A stretch of DNA of 64,000 nt from Owenia fusiformis (Eukaryota > Annelida > Polychaeta > Sabellida > Oweniidae), in contig CAIIXF020000012.1 in assembly GCA_903813345.2 (NCBI GenBank), positions 22,024,184 to 22,088,183 on the forward strand, read 5' to 3'. The stretch's first letter is position 1; each line of letters starts with the position of its first letter. Made by a program: the position numbers and the translations under genes. Shown piece by piece: positions 56,201 to 64,000 of this stretch. The notes beneath the pieces are model-generated. The model was not told where the DNA came from. It made no database searches and was given only the letters and a program-made list of their open reading frames with translations.

Positions 56201-58674
56201 TCTCGATTGCGGGGAACTACTGTCGCCGTAGAGTAAATGTGACTGAGAAACAAGATGCATGTACATTTCCTCCCTTCCGTTCCTTCTAATTCGTTTAATG
56301 ACCAGATCTACAGAAGTTTCGAAAATGAGTTTAACATACTGCTTTAAAGGGTGACGCATATCGTTTAGCAAATCGAACGCTCGTTTCTGGTGTTGCTCAC
56401 CGTTTAGTATAAAAGGCCCGATCCCGGAATAATACTCAAGGGTTCACAGGTTCGAGGTCGTTGTGTCAACACCTCTAACTGTTATATAGCATAAGTATAT
56501 TATAGATCGTCACACATTTATAAAAGGATGATTTTTATTTTGACAAATCAATTCCACATTTATGGGTGAAGTTTCAGGATCTTCTATTTGTGTATAATAA
56601 GGAAAAAGTGGCATCTAAATTTCCCCATAACGTAATAGCACACGGCTTGGCATATGAAATATCCTACAAATGAAACAAAGCAAGACAAACCGGTTTCTAA
56701 TACAAGGATTGATATTGGCTGTTGTACATGTATTCTTTGAACGCAATCACTCTTTGGATAACGTTTTCAAAATCATTATAAACGGATTACTTTAACTCAA
56801 AGACAATTTCAATAAACTGGATTTTACAGAACTCCCCTTATTTCTTAAAAATGGACTGATCCAGTTGATTCGCCTGGAGCCGCCATATTGTTTTTACACG
56901 GGATGCTAATCGGAACCCTTTAAAGCACTCACCCACGCCAAGCCAGTTAACAAAGAGAGCTTCACCTGGAATGCCCCGAACCCAATGTTGTCGACTGCCT
57001 GTTCCACTGTGAACGTATCTAAAGTAATTCAAGTTATGATATATTAGGTGAAATGGGTAAACTTTGGGACTTTTGATGCATGCTGCGCTAGGCCTCTCAA
57101 TTTCTTTTCAAATAATTTATTTTAGTTATATTACAATTTTCATTTTAATAATTTTGATATAAAATTCAATACTGTGTGTAAAGATGGTTATAAAATAGAA
57201 ATTGTGTGAAAGCTTTAGCTATTATAACCAATAGGAAATACAGAGGCCATCACCTATATAAGTATTTCGGATATTTTGATCAGGATCCCATCGACCCTAC
57301 AGTACACATAAGCAAAAAATTTAAAAGCATAAATATATTATATGGCAACTAAATTGATTTTCTTTTACTTCGAACATTTTTTCAAGTTGCCATTTCAATA
57401 AAAAGTACAATCAGGTTTCTTGCTGAATTTAATACTATTAATTATTAGGTCTAGTGAAATAACGGCGCAAATAAACTCCATCCACACAAAACGTGGAGAA
57501 CGCCAATGGCACTGGTGATCCACTCGATTACGCTGGTTACCGAAATGGTTCGTTTTGGTAACAAAATATCGGAACATCGAAGGTACGATTTTTCATTTTT
57601 CCTTATTTCACACGTTGTAAGCAGAATTCCCTTGACATTTTTAACACAAACGTGTATCAGTATCATATGTTGAAGAAAATGTACATATTTGCGAACAAAT
57701 AGCTCAGAAGACAACAGAATCGTCGTTGTATAAGCTTAAACATTACCATCCACTGGATGCTGCAGAGTTTCTCCAGCTGTTGGCGCTTGTGGAGTAGGAA
57801 AATGTGAGAATTCAAGGGGAGTCTCATGAGGTGTTTGTGCTTCATTTTTAGTAATCCCTTCAATATCTTCATAGGCGTTATTTTTTCTGAATTTAACCAA
57901 CCTGAAATAAAATACACGATTTACTTGCATTTCCATTAATACATGTTTGACTGCGTTCAACCTTTCACACCATAAAGTTACATCACATCGTTACAGTAAC
58001 AATGCATAGTCAGTTTTATCACACAAATACTGTCTATACTGTACTATCTAGTAACGTCCCTCTCGTCCATCATGTGGTCCAATCATACACAGCACAAAGT
58101 CACATCATATTGTCACAGTCACACCACACACACCACAACACATAGTTACAGTATTTTATCACATAATCACAGTCACACCACATATTTATATCAAACCACA
58201 TAGCTACACCCATGCACGAGTCACAGTTACACCATACAGTATCATCACATAACATAGTTACATCACATAGTTACAATTACATAATAATGTCACTTCCAAA
58301 TCACATAATCATTATCACATCACCTTGTTCACATCATCGAATTACAGTCACATCATATACAGTAGTCACAGTTACATCACATAGCTACACCAAATCACAT
58401 CACACATTCATATTTACATCAAATACAGTTAAATTACATAGTAGTTACTGTCACATCGTATGGCCACATCGAAGTGATCAGTCATCAAACCGTCAGTTTC
58501 AAAAATCATGACCATCACATCACATCGCCCCGAAACATCATGTCGTGCAATCAATTTACATGGTTACAATCTCATCATCACATGTACATCACATAAGCAT
58601 TACTTAAATGTCATGTTAAAAATATATCTATAAGTATGTCAATATACGTACGGTATCGATCTAAGTGAAGCCAT
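41016..58674 (-). CDS. SVOP: SVOP, synaptic vesicle 2-related protein (MFS transporter), 15 coding exons
   Basis: Twelve-helix major facilitator protein of the SV2/SVOP group, related to organic ion transporters; in vertebrates it sits in synaptic vesicle membranes and its substrate is unknown. Joining 58674-58652, 57901-57747, 57018-56933, 55804-55706, 55158-55087, 54312-54188, 53299-53236, 47371-47246, 44989-44858, 44604-44528, 43981-43905, 43665-43564, 43305-43194, 41677-41506 and 41222-41016 gives 542 aa (vertebrate SVOP about 548) with every phase consistent. Marks: N-terminal [44 protein letters not shown] motif [11 protein letters not shown] (res. 132-144); [73 protein letters not shown]. 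The C-terminal 30 residues are uncertain: a GTGAGA donor after QMK (41108) could lead to another exon. The N-terminal start and SVOP-type leader favour SVOP over SVOPL. Confidence 0.93.
41506..41677 (-). CDS. SVOP: SVOP coding exon 14
   Basis: [50 protein letters not shown], cited here as separate motifs: [33 protein letters not shown]. This is the most conserved block of the protein. Acceptor TTGCAG, donor GTACAT, phase 0. Confidence 0.95.
42007..42307. mobile_element. Foldback MITE 'CATCTGGACCAATG' (SVOP intron 14)
   Basis: 301 bp. The ends CATCTGGACCAATG and CATTGGTCCAGATG are perfect inverses, followed by inverted 'ttaacgccgtaaaat' blocks. The interior repeats 'gccgtcaaaaa' motifs. Confidence 0.75.
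42855..43124. mobile_element. Mariner-type MITE (SVOP intron 13)
   Basis: 270 bp between two TA dinucleotides. CAGAGTGGGCC at the left and GGCTCACCCTG at the right are inverted, and 'tgtagccca' is mirrored by 'tgggctacc'. Confidence 0.65.
43194..43305 (-). CDS. SVOP: SVOP coding exon 13
   Basis: [20 protein letters not shown], then a hydrophobic helix. The second-half MFS motif reads ECVGRKK where vertebrate SVOP has DRLGRKK. Acceptor TTTTAG, donor GTGAGG, phase 2. Confidence 0.92.
43564..43665 (-). CDS. SVOP: SVOP coding exon 12
   Basis: A luminal loop with paired Cys (CSLECKQL), then [18 protein letters not shown] (vertebrate 'SEEDYMDLLWTTLSEFPG'). Acceptor CATAAG, weak; donor GTTAAT. Phase 1 in, phase 1 out. 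Confidence 0.92.
43905..43981 (-). CDS. SVOP: SVOP coding exon 11
   Basis: [20 protein letters not shown]. Its head and acceptor are also present in three upstream tandem copies (43982-44290). Acceptor CAAAG, donor GTAATT, phase 2 in, phase 1 out. Confidence 0.92.
43942..44290 (-). repeat. Tandem copies of the exon 11 acceptor and head (~90-100 bp x 4)
   Basis: The word 'cattgrccaacctttgaatg', which spans the exon 11 acceptor on the minus strand, recurs with its neighbourhood at 43971, 44071, 44171 and 44261. The copy at 44261 translates in the exon's own phase as [12 protein letters not shown] (exon: [12 protein letters not shown]). The two middle copies have a 12-base in-frame insertion. 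All run to stops and lack a donor, so they are partial exon copies in the intron. Confidence 0.85.
44528..44604 (-). CDS. SVOP: SVOP coding exon 10
   Basis: [20 protein letters not shown], then LLWLIW, matching '[24 protein letters not shown]' of vertebrate SVOP in its RDLFTP-TTLLLW core. Acceptor TTCCAG, donor GTAAGT, phase 2. Confidence 0.92.
44858..44989 (-). CDS. SVOP: SVOP coding exon 9
   Basis: [39 protein letters not shown]. This is the cytoplasmic loop after helix 6 with the conserved 'LPESxR' motif. Acceptor TTTCAG, donor GTTAGT, phase 0. Confidence 0.95.
44985..45600 (-). repeat. Degenerate ~46-bp repeat resembling the exon 9 acceptor
   Basis: About a dozen diverged units containing 'cactgaaagtac' and 'tgacatgttgatttcatc' run from the exon 9 acceptor rightwards. 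On the minus strand the repeated word is TACTTTCAGTG, the same as the real acceptor border (TACTTTCAG|TGG). The array is older and more diverged than the 31-bp and 46-bp arrays elsewhere. Confidence 0.65.
45690..47240. repeat. Degenerate minisatellite array (SVOP intron 8)
   Basis: Two zones of 'ggatta/gaatg' repeats. At 45690-46560 units are irregular, with 'ggggtatgatcatagctgga'. At 46600-47200 units are regular at about 62-64 bp, with 'gtatgtatcgtggattgatt' and 'agtgaaagaggtacatgga'. It ends a few bases before the exon 8 donor (47245), but the donor is not in the unit. Confidence 0.85.
47246..47371 (-). CDS. SVOP: SVOP coding exon 8
   Basis: [34 protein letters not shown]. Helices 5-6 with the conserved GWRWLL. 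Acceptor TTTCAG, donor GTAAGT, phase 0. Confidence 0.95.
47372..50592. other. SVOP intron 7, left part, nothing recognised
   Basis: 3.2 kb of AT-rich intron without a recognised gene or clear repeat. Confidence 0.45.
50593..51686 (+). mobile_element. Degenerate mariner transposon (SVOP intron 7)
   Basis: 1094 bp between TA dinucleotides, with inverted ends CGAGGGGTGATCCAAAAGTC and its inverse. Near 51135-51330 the plus strand reads MAPCDF...PFL and later KRYEKC, resembling the third-Asp region (LAPCDYFLF) and C-terminus of mariner transposases, with several stops. A second inverted pair ('acccggaacggtattc' at 50771, inverse at 51497) lies inside. It is a dead element. Confidence 0.75.
51711..53257 (-). 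repeat. 46-bp x 34 minisatellite carrying the SVOP exon 7 splice donor
   Basis: The word 'cacttacctc' begins at 51711, 51757, 51803 and so on, to 53229: 1518 bp, exactly 33 periods of 46, so 34 units with no net indel. On the minus strand each unit reads GTGCATTGTGATGATTGAG followed by GTAAGTGAAAAGTAATGATT, i.e. the last codons of exon 7 plus its consensus donor. The unit touching the exon is the real donor. Units differ by a few substitutions. Confidence 0.95.
53236..53299 (-). CDS. SVOP: SVOP coding exon 7
   Basis: [22 protein letters not shown], the 'TLYAEFLPxxxRAKCxxxIE' block. Its last 20 or so bases and donor are the founder of the 34-unit array that follows. Using any more distal donor adds GTA AGT GAA AAG and then TAA, an immediate stop. 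Acceptor TTTCAG, phase 2 in, phase 0 out. Confidence 0.93.
53446..53920. mobile_element. Foldback MITE 'CACTGGTGATYCACTCGATT', partial copy (SVOP intron 6)
   Basis: The arms match the complete copy at 62931-63451: the left half is complete and the right arm is cut before its terminus near 53920. A half-copy of the 'gggagtttaagcttg' MITE follows at about 53930-53976. Confidence 0.7.
54188..54312 (-). CDS. SVOP: SVOP coding exon 6
   Basis: [20 protein letters not shown], then [15 protein letters not shown], the helix-4 '[10 protein letters not shown]' motif. Acceptor TTTCAG, donor GTAAGC, phase 2 out. Confidence 0.94.
54406..54911. mobile_element. MITE 'CACACCGGAATAGCC' (SVOP intron 5)
   Basis: 506 bp. 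The ends CACACCSGAATAGCCTGACA are inverted over about 65 bp and flanked by TTATG on both sides (54401-54405, 54912-54916), a probable 5-bp target duplication. Confidence 0.75.
55087..55158 (-). CDS. SVOP: SVOP coding exon 5
   Basis: [20 protein letters not shown], then GRKA: helix 2 and the MFS signature between helices 2 and 3. Acceptor TTTCAG, donor GTAAGT, phase 0. Confidence 0.94.
55706..55804 (-). CDS. SVOP: SVOP coding exon 4
   Basis: [33 protein letters not shown]: helix 1 and the following loop ('[21 protein letters not shown]' in vertebrates). Acceptor AATAG, donor GTAAGT, phase 0. Confidence 0.94.
56933..57018 (-). CDS. SVOP: SVOP coding exon 3
   Basis: (D)[28 protein letters not shown]: the amphipathic 'AVEAIGFGKFQ' segment leading into helix 1. 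Acceptor TTTAG, donor GTGAGT, phase 1 in, phase 0 out. Confidence 0.94.
57510..57726. mobile_element. Half-copy of the 'CACTGGTGATCCACTCGATT' foldback MITE (SVOP intron 2)
   Basis: One arm only, ending about 20 bp from the donor of SVOP exon 2. Confidence 0.7.
57747..57901 (-). CDS. SVOP: SVOP coding exon 2
   Basis: (P)[18 protein letters not shown], then an acidic, Pro/Thr-rich cytoplasmic N-terminus ending HPVDG/D. This region is variable between species. Acceptor TTTCAG, donor GTAATG, phase 2 in, phase 1 out. Confidence 0.9.
57990..58620. repeat. Degenerate 'cacat/agttaca' repeat (SVOP intron 1)
   Basis: Low-complexity tract of 'tcacat', 'agttaca' and 'cacatca' words over about 600 bp, filling most of intron 1. 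Confidence 0.7.
58652..58674 (-). CDS. SVOP: SVOP coding exon 1
   Basis: ATG GCT TCA CTT AGA TCG ATA CC|gtacgt: MASLRSI plus the first two bases of a Pro codon. Joined to exon 2 it reads RSIPLVKFRK, matching RQLPVVKFRR of vertebrate SVOP. Only 23 coding bases, found from that match and the donor. Confidence 0.85.
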
Positions 58675-59763
58675 CCTTTGCTCGCCTTTTGAATATTTTT
58701 CACTTAAAGAAAAGGGTGGCTTCGTACTCTTTCGTCGGATACATATAGCGAAATATATTTCTATTCAATTCAAGGACATACAGTAAATAAGACTATAGTA
58801 CTGTGTATAGCTTATTCATCTATAAAGCAATACAACCGTGCCAAGTTCAAGCTGGTTCCTCCAATAAATGTGTATTTCGATATTTTGGATCAATTAATGT
58901 ATATACATGTAGTGTATACACAGGATAAAAAGCTCATGTATCAGTCTCATTTGCTCTACGGCTATAGGTGAAAACCTTAACAGGATAGCCTTGTATGCTA
59001 CTATGTAGTGAAACCGTAAACTATTGTAATCCTTGTCCATGTTCTTCAATCCTCTCAGAGTCCATGATTGTAATCCTCCGTAGAGTTAATGGACTTAAAT
59101 CGTTTGTAGAGTCCTTGAATCTTGATTCAAATTATCGAAAGAGTTCTTGTTGATCTCAGCTGTCATGCGAGCCTTGATCTTCAAAGATGTATGCCTTTCT
59201 TCGGAGGCAGGAAGTATCATACAGCTCGTCAACGTTTGCCTTTCTTAGAAGGCAGGAAGTATCATACTCCTCAACCTCACCGGATCTTCAAAAACGAGCT
59301 CACTCTGCAACTCAAGCAACTACATGTATGAATATATTTTTTGTATTTCGCACAATAGCAGAGCCAATCCTAAGTGTAGCTTCATTACGCTACCTGCTCT
59401 ATCACGAAGCATTCGTCAATTGACACACGTTCCAGTAGATATGCCATGTCTCCACTCTTTTCCAATGTGGAATTGTGAGCCTGTTGGTGGCCTTACAAGG
59501 CTTTAATAAAGATGCATATTGGGGAAATCCTGGTATTGGAGAATATACCACTATCAGAATGCCGTGTACTCAGCTTAGTAAAAGGCTGATCGATAAATTG
59601 ATCTAAGCGTCAAATCCAATTATTTCCAAGCAATCCTAGATCTAGATCATCCGTATAAGGCCACGATGTTTCCAGATTATACAAGGGCTTATTTAATACC
59701 AGGGGCTAACGCTTAGTTGGTTTTGTGCTTTTCCGAGATAACAATCTTTTTTTTATACGCACC
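58675..59763. other. 5' flank of SVOP; intergenic
   Basis: It should contain the SVOP 5' UTR and promoter, which I cannot pinpoint. A two-unit 46-bp repeat ('aggcaggaagtatcatac', 59207-59270) and, at 59720-59760, the end of a mariner-type element like the one at 24780-24833 are visible. Confidence 0.45.
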
Positions 59764-60128
59764 AGAGGGGGAGAAACACCAGGGTTCAAAGATGACATAC
59801 GCTTATAATGTAAATCTGTATTGAGATGACATCGTCGCTGATTGGTCAAAAGTCGACAAACAAATGACGTCATCAATGGCGGTTTCAAAATTTTCGAAAT
59901 ACGCTTCGAATAATATTATGTTCATTTCTGGCGTGTTAACCAATATCATAGCTTCTCATTTCACATCAAGATAAAGAAAGGTGTATGGAATATGCCTATA
60001 TCAATTATAACATCCCATCGAAGTGTAGTATTTGATAACTAGCCGATGAAAATTCGAACGAACGAAGGTGGTAAGCAAGAGAGGTAATTATGTCTGTCAT
60101 CTTGAAACTCTGGGGCTTTCCCTCCTCT
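59764..60128 (+). mobile_element. Mutator-type MITE, copy 2, nested
   Basis: 365 bp, the same length and orientation as 28478-28842. The 11-bp flanks TTATACGCACC and TTATACGCACT differ at one base. The target is the terminal sequence of a mariner-type repeat ('tttatacgcactgta', as at 24820-24835), so the insertion is nested. Confidence 0.8.
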
Positions 60129-60139
60129 TTATACGCACT

Positions 60140-60684
60140 GTATAATCAAGACGTAGAGATTTTCACCAGAACGCCCTCTTTCTTTCATCATAAACATTTA
60201 TTTCTTATATCATAAAAACATGTTTTACACCCCCCTTAATCCACGCAGAATGAATTCATAATTTAAATTGCAAACCCTCTCTTCTAATCAACAATGAGTT
60301 GAGTGAATGTTACAATAATATAAAGATTAAGAATTGGAGTTTATATTGGGTGCAGGCATTAGACATTTGCAATTGAGTTCCTCATGAAAATTTGTTCTTT
60401 ACCTATCATATTAGGTAGTATTTAGTCTATTGATAGAAATGTATTTTATCTACATTGTATAACCTGGTAATTAATTCTAATATATACATGTTCCTGCCTA
60501 TACCTTCATAGAGAAGACCATGATCATCTATAATCTAATGATATACATTTTCAGAAGGGGGCAACAAGGACTGTACAGAATATTTGAATTTTTTCTGAGT
60601 TATCAGGTCAATATTTGGCTTAACATCTTCTTTGACACACCTATTTTCTTAAAATGTATGGATAAACTCATCTTCGAATTCCAA
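60140..60684. other. Intergenic, nothing recognised
   Basis: AT-rich, no recognised gene or repeat. Confidence 0.4.
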
Positions 60685-61052
60685 GTTACCACGCCTAACC
60701 ATCGCGTAAGCAGGCGTCACCGTACAGCGTCAAAAAATACAGTAGTACGAAAATTAACCGAGTTGAAGCAAAAACTATAATGAGGGTTCTCAAAAAATTA
60801 ATTTGATGAAAACAAATACGATCCAGTCAGAAAAAATCCGAGCAGTGCTCGTAAAACATTTATCATAATTAGAAAGTTAAAACCATTTCTAAGAGAATGC
60901 TGTTTTTATTTCACATGAAATCGTATTTGTTTTCATCAAATTAATTTTAGAGAACCCTTATCATAGTTTTTGCTTCAAAGCAGTCGATTTGCGTCACCGT
61001 ACTAAAAACTGTGCCCCGCTATTTTTTGACGTCGATTGTTAGGCGTGGTTAC
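60685..61052. mobile_element. Foldback MITE 'GTTACCACGCCTAAC'
   Basis: The ends GTTACCACGCCTAAC and GTTAGGCGTGGTTACC are inverted. Internal arms also match ('aaaaattaatttgatgaaaa' and its near-inverse at 60935). About 370 bp. Confidence 0.7.
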
Positions 61053-62343
61053 CAGAAGTTCAAATCTGACATTAGTTTTAGGAATTGACCTTTACTTGAC
61101 CTTCAGTGACCTTCGAAAGGTCAAAAAAGTTGATTTTTCAAAATTGATTTTTGGATGTAAATTTTGGTCAGCTTAATCACAGAAGACCTTACTGAGCTCT
61201 GAATTTTCAAGGTTAAAGGAATCAAACTAGGTCACACAACTGTGCTATCTAAGTTTCTCAAAGTTCGAGACTACAAATCCAAATCAATATTTTTGGTTGA
61301 AAGTCAGGATATACATTCCTCTGAGGGTTCCAAACTGTGTGAGCACAGGACCGTGGGTCCTTCATTTGACATAGTATCACGAATACACATATTTTTGATA
61401 TCTAACGAAGTGGTGTTGCAAAGTGGCCCCATTTGATAATAGCAGGCCTTGAAAATTTTGGACATTTTTCACATTTGAGAGTTGAACCATGATACTTAGC
61501 GAATCAATGTAACTTTGGATAAGCTTAAAAATGATATACGACACATACTATGACGACATATGCATCTCTGCCTAGGGGGGGGGGGGGGGTACTTTCGGGA
61601 CACCCTGTATACATGGTATCACGGCATGGAAATAACAATTGTGCTTATTTGGCAACCCACCAATTCTGCACAAGATAACGACTAGTTCCAATTAATTTTC
61701 ACTTCCGTTTTCTAGACCCCACGTAAATGACTATGAGCGTCATAGATTGGTATTTAACCTGGTTCTCAGTTATAACTTTTCTTCATCCTACGTCTGGCAA
61801 GACATTATCACTTTTACTCCAGAAAAATTAGTTTTGAGAAAATAAAAGTTGCTAGACTTCTTCATTATTTATTATTGCCAACAATCTTATTTTCTAGTAT
61901 CAATTCATTAAGGCATAGAGTAAAAACTTCTTAACCAGTGAGGAGGAGGAATTATCAAGTATTATAGCAGCACATGACAAAGCGCATGGAAATGATAATG
62001 TGACTGAGACATTGGACATCATAGTATGAACAAGGTGATAAATAATCGCCAATAAGCCCACTATTACTTCAGTAAGGAGTCAATAGAAAAAGGATACAGA
62101 TTCAGATCTTCACAAGTTTAATGGTACGTTGAATTGTGTTTTTTATAATGAATTTTATAAAACTAGTCCATTATTGAAATTTTGTCTAATTTATTTATGT
62201 TGAAAAAATAATATTTTTACTTTTGAATACAAATACAATGTCAATAAATCAACTGTGTGCCATCTCTCAGGAGTCAAACTGGCTGTTGTGTGAATATATG
62301 TGAATGTTCAATTTAACAATGTTGTATTTGTACAAAGCTTGTA
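61053..62343. other. Intergenic, repeat fragments only
   Basis: A fragment of the 'gacctt...aaggtcaaa' repeat (61080-61145, cf. intron 2 of the SLC5 gene), a poly-G run (61577-61589) and a mariner-like end 'gggacaccctgta' (61597-61609) are visible. No gene recognised. Confidence 0.45.
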
Positions 62344-62513
62344 TTTGCGAATACAACTAACGTCTGTCGATTCCCGGATTAACCTACTATTTTATGGGCA
62401 ACTCATTTGAATATAAATAAAACCTGCCACTATTCTATTCATATTTAAATGAGTTTGTCATAAAATAGTAGGTTAATCCGGTAGCCGACAGGCGTTAGTT
62501 GCATTCGCGAAAA
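62344..62513. repeat. 170-bp hairpin
   Basis: Arms of about 75 bp. 'gattaacctactatttta' is mirrored by 'taaaatagtaggttaatc', and 'caactaacg' by 'cgttagttg'. A compact palindromic MITE or fragment. Confidence 0.65.
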
Positions 62514-62930
62514 CAAGCTAAGTATTCTGAGCTACCCGATTGGCCTTATTACAAATTAACAACTTGAAGTAATAATAATTTTACTCATCCCCTTGACAAA
62601 ACTTATTTTATCATTTAAATAAATTTAATAAATGAAGACGTACTAGTTTGAGGTAATATATATTTTAATCGGTATTTATACCATGCTGGACAATTATCAA
62701 AAGCCTTAGTTTTTGAACGATATTTCGTGAGAAATAGTGATCAAATATAGATAAAAATGTTTAAAAATCAAAATTAAATATATTATTTTTTTCATAAAAG
62801 AAAGTATGTCATGTTATTCATCAACAGTATTGTATAAAAATCAATACACTCTTATTTTTATCATAAAATGGAAATTTCCAGAGGGTAGGCATTAAAATGG
62901 TAATAAGGTAAATGTAAAATCCTTGTATAT

Positions 62931-63451
62931 CACTGGTGATCCACTCGATTACGCTGGTTTCGGTAACACAATGTCGGAACATCGAAGGTATGATTTTTCT
63001 TTTTTCCTTATTTCACACGTTGTAGGCAGAATTCCCACGACATTTTTAAAGCAAACGTGTATCAGTATAATATGTTTAAGAAAATGTACATAATTGCGAA
63101 TGTAAATAGTCCAGAAGACAACAGAATCGTCGATTTAATTCCTCGCTTAAGTTACGGAAACGGTATTTCGAGAAACACTTAAGATCTGCACTTTTAGCCC
63201 AAACCGTTCATGTAACTTAAGTGACGAATTTAATCGACGATTCTGTTGTCTTCTGAGCTATTTTTTCGCAAACATGTACATTTTCTAAAACATATGATAC
63301 TGATACACGTTTGTGAGAAAAAACGTCGTGGAGAATCTGCCTATAACGCATGAAATAAGGAAAAAAGAAAAATCGTACCTTCGACGTTCCGACATTTTGT
63401 TACCTAAACGAACCATTTCGGTAACCAACGTAATCGAGTGGATCACCAGTG
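62931..63451. mobile_element. Foldback MITE 'CACTGGTGATCCACTCGATT', complete copy
   Basis: 521 bp. Nearly the whole element is self-complementary (arms of about 200 bp or more). The ends CACTGGTGATCC and GGATCACCAGTG are perfect inverses, flanked by TATAT (or a TA duplication inside it). Partial copies lie at 53446-53920 and 57510-57726. Confidence 0.82.
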
Positions 63452-63456
63452 TATAT

Positions 63457-64000
63457 ATTTAAAAATTCCATTAAAATGCTACCTATTTATTTAGAGACAG
63501 TAAATAGTAATCATCTTTGTTCAGAAATAAATGAATTTGCGAAAGTGATTGCTGTGTTTTAATTTTATAACTTGACACAACATTTATCAATAAATAAGAG
63601 GGGGGAATGGAATGGTATTATTGTTAAAGGCTTATACCATCTTAGATGATGAAAATTTCAAAACAAATAAAATTCGCTTTGCTTTTTGTGATGATTTGAT
63701 AAATATAATCACAGGGCAAGTAATATATTTATACGCGAGTTGAAAGCCAAGCATTTATCAACACGCGTAGTGAATTACGAAGACAAAAAATATTCTGTCT
63801 GGTTGCGTTTTACTTTTTTGAAACATTTAGAGAAAATATTGGTGTTTAAATGGACTTTAATTTTGGCGATATACCCAAAAATACTGAGTACAGTAAAACC
63901 TGTTGAAGTGGAACATATTCGGTAGCTTTAAAAAGTGTTTCACTTATACAGATTCATTTAACATTAAGTCAGTTGGTCTTGACACTCTAAAAGTGTTCCA
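63457..64000. other. Right edge, nothing recognised
   Basis: AT-rich, no recognised gene or repeat. A 61-codon frame at 63740-63925 resembles nothing I know. Confidence 0.4.

Overview
This is a eukaryotic, animal (metazoan) genomic window. It is AT-rich, its genes are split by many introns, and it is densely packed with repeats. The two multi-exon genes read clearly against their vertebrate counterparts as I recall them. That, with the style of repeats (mariner, Harbinger-type and Mutator-type miniature elements, a CR1/Jockey-like LINE tail), suggests a marine invertebrate, perhaps a deuterostome such as a hemichordate, echinoderm or lancelet. The phylum is inference only.

Layout. 1-16.4 kb is intergenic: a recent 640-bp-period tandem duplication at the left edge, several foldback/MITE elements, two larger elements with terminal inverted repeats and subterminal motif arrays (6.4-9.1 kb and 11.6-12.9 kb), and a 5'-truncated LINE reverse transcriptase on the minus strand (15.0-16.4 kb). 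16.87-33.66 kb (+) is a complete SLC5-family sodium/sugar cotransporter gene in 14 coding exons (715 aa), closest to SLC5A9/SGLT4. 37.99-38.98 kb (-) is a single-exon syntaxin-type Qa-SNARE (329 aa). 41.0-58.7 kb (-) is a complete SVOP (synaptic vesicle 2-related protein) gene in 15 coding exons (about 542 aa). 58.7-64 kb is intergenic and mostly transposon fragments.

All exon borders were derived by hand: GT/AG sites, phase continuity, and an uninterrupted family-matching protein across every junction. The SLC5 protein would carry Na+-coupled sugar across the plasma membrane. SVOP is a synaptic vesicle membrane protein of the major facilitator superfamily, and the syntaxin would act in membrane fusion. 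SVOP and the syntaxin share a strand and a secretory theme, but nothing in the sequence shows co-regulation.

The most unusual signal is a recurring relationship between tandem repeats and splice sites. Both large genes have tandem arrays whose repeat unit contains a real exon/intron border: a 31-bp x 9 array carrying the acceptor of SLC5 exon 7; a 46-bp x 34 array carrying the donor of SVOP exon 7; four roughly 90-100-bp units carrying the acceptor and exon head of SVOP exon 11; and a degenerate array resembling the acceptor of SVOP exon 9. A decayed copy of SLC5 exon 9 lies just upstream of the real one. These put many decoy splice sites beside genuine ones and look like an ongoing process of splice-junction duplication.
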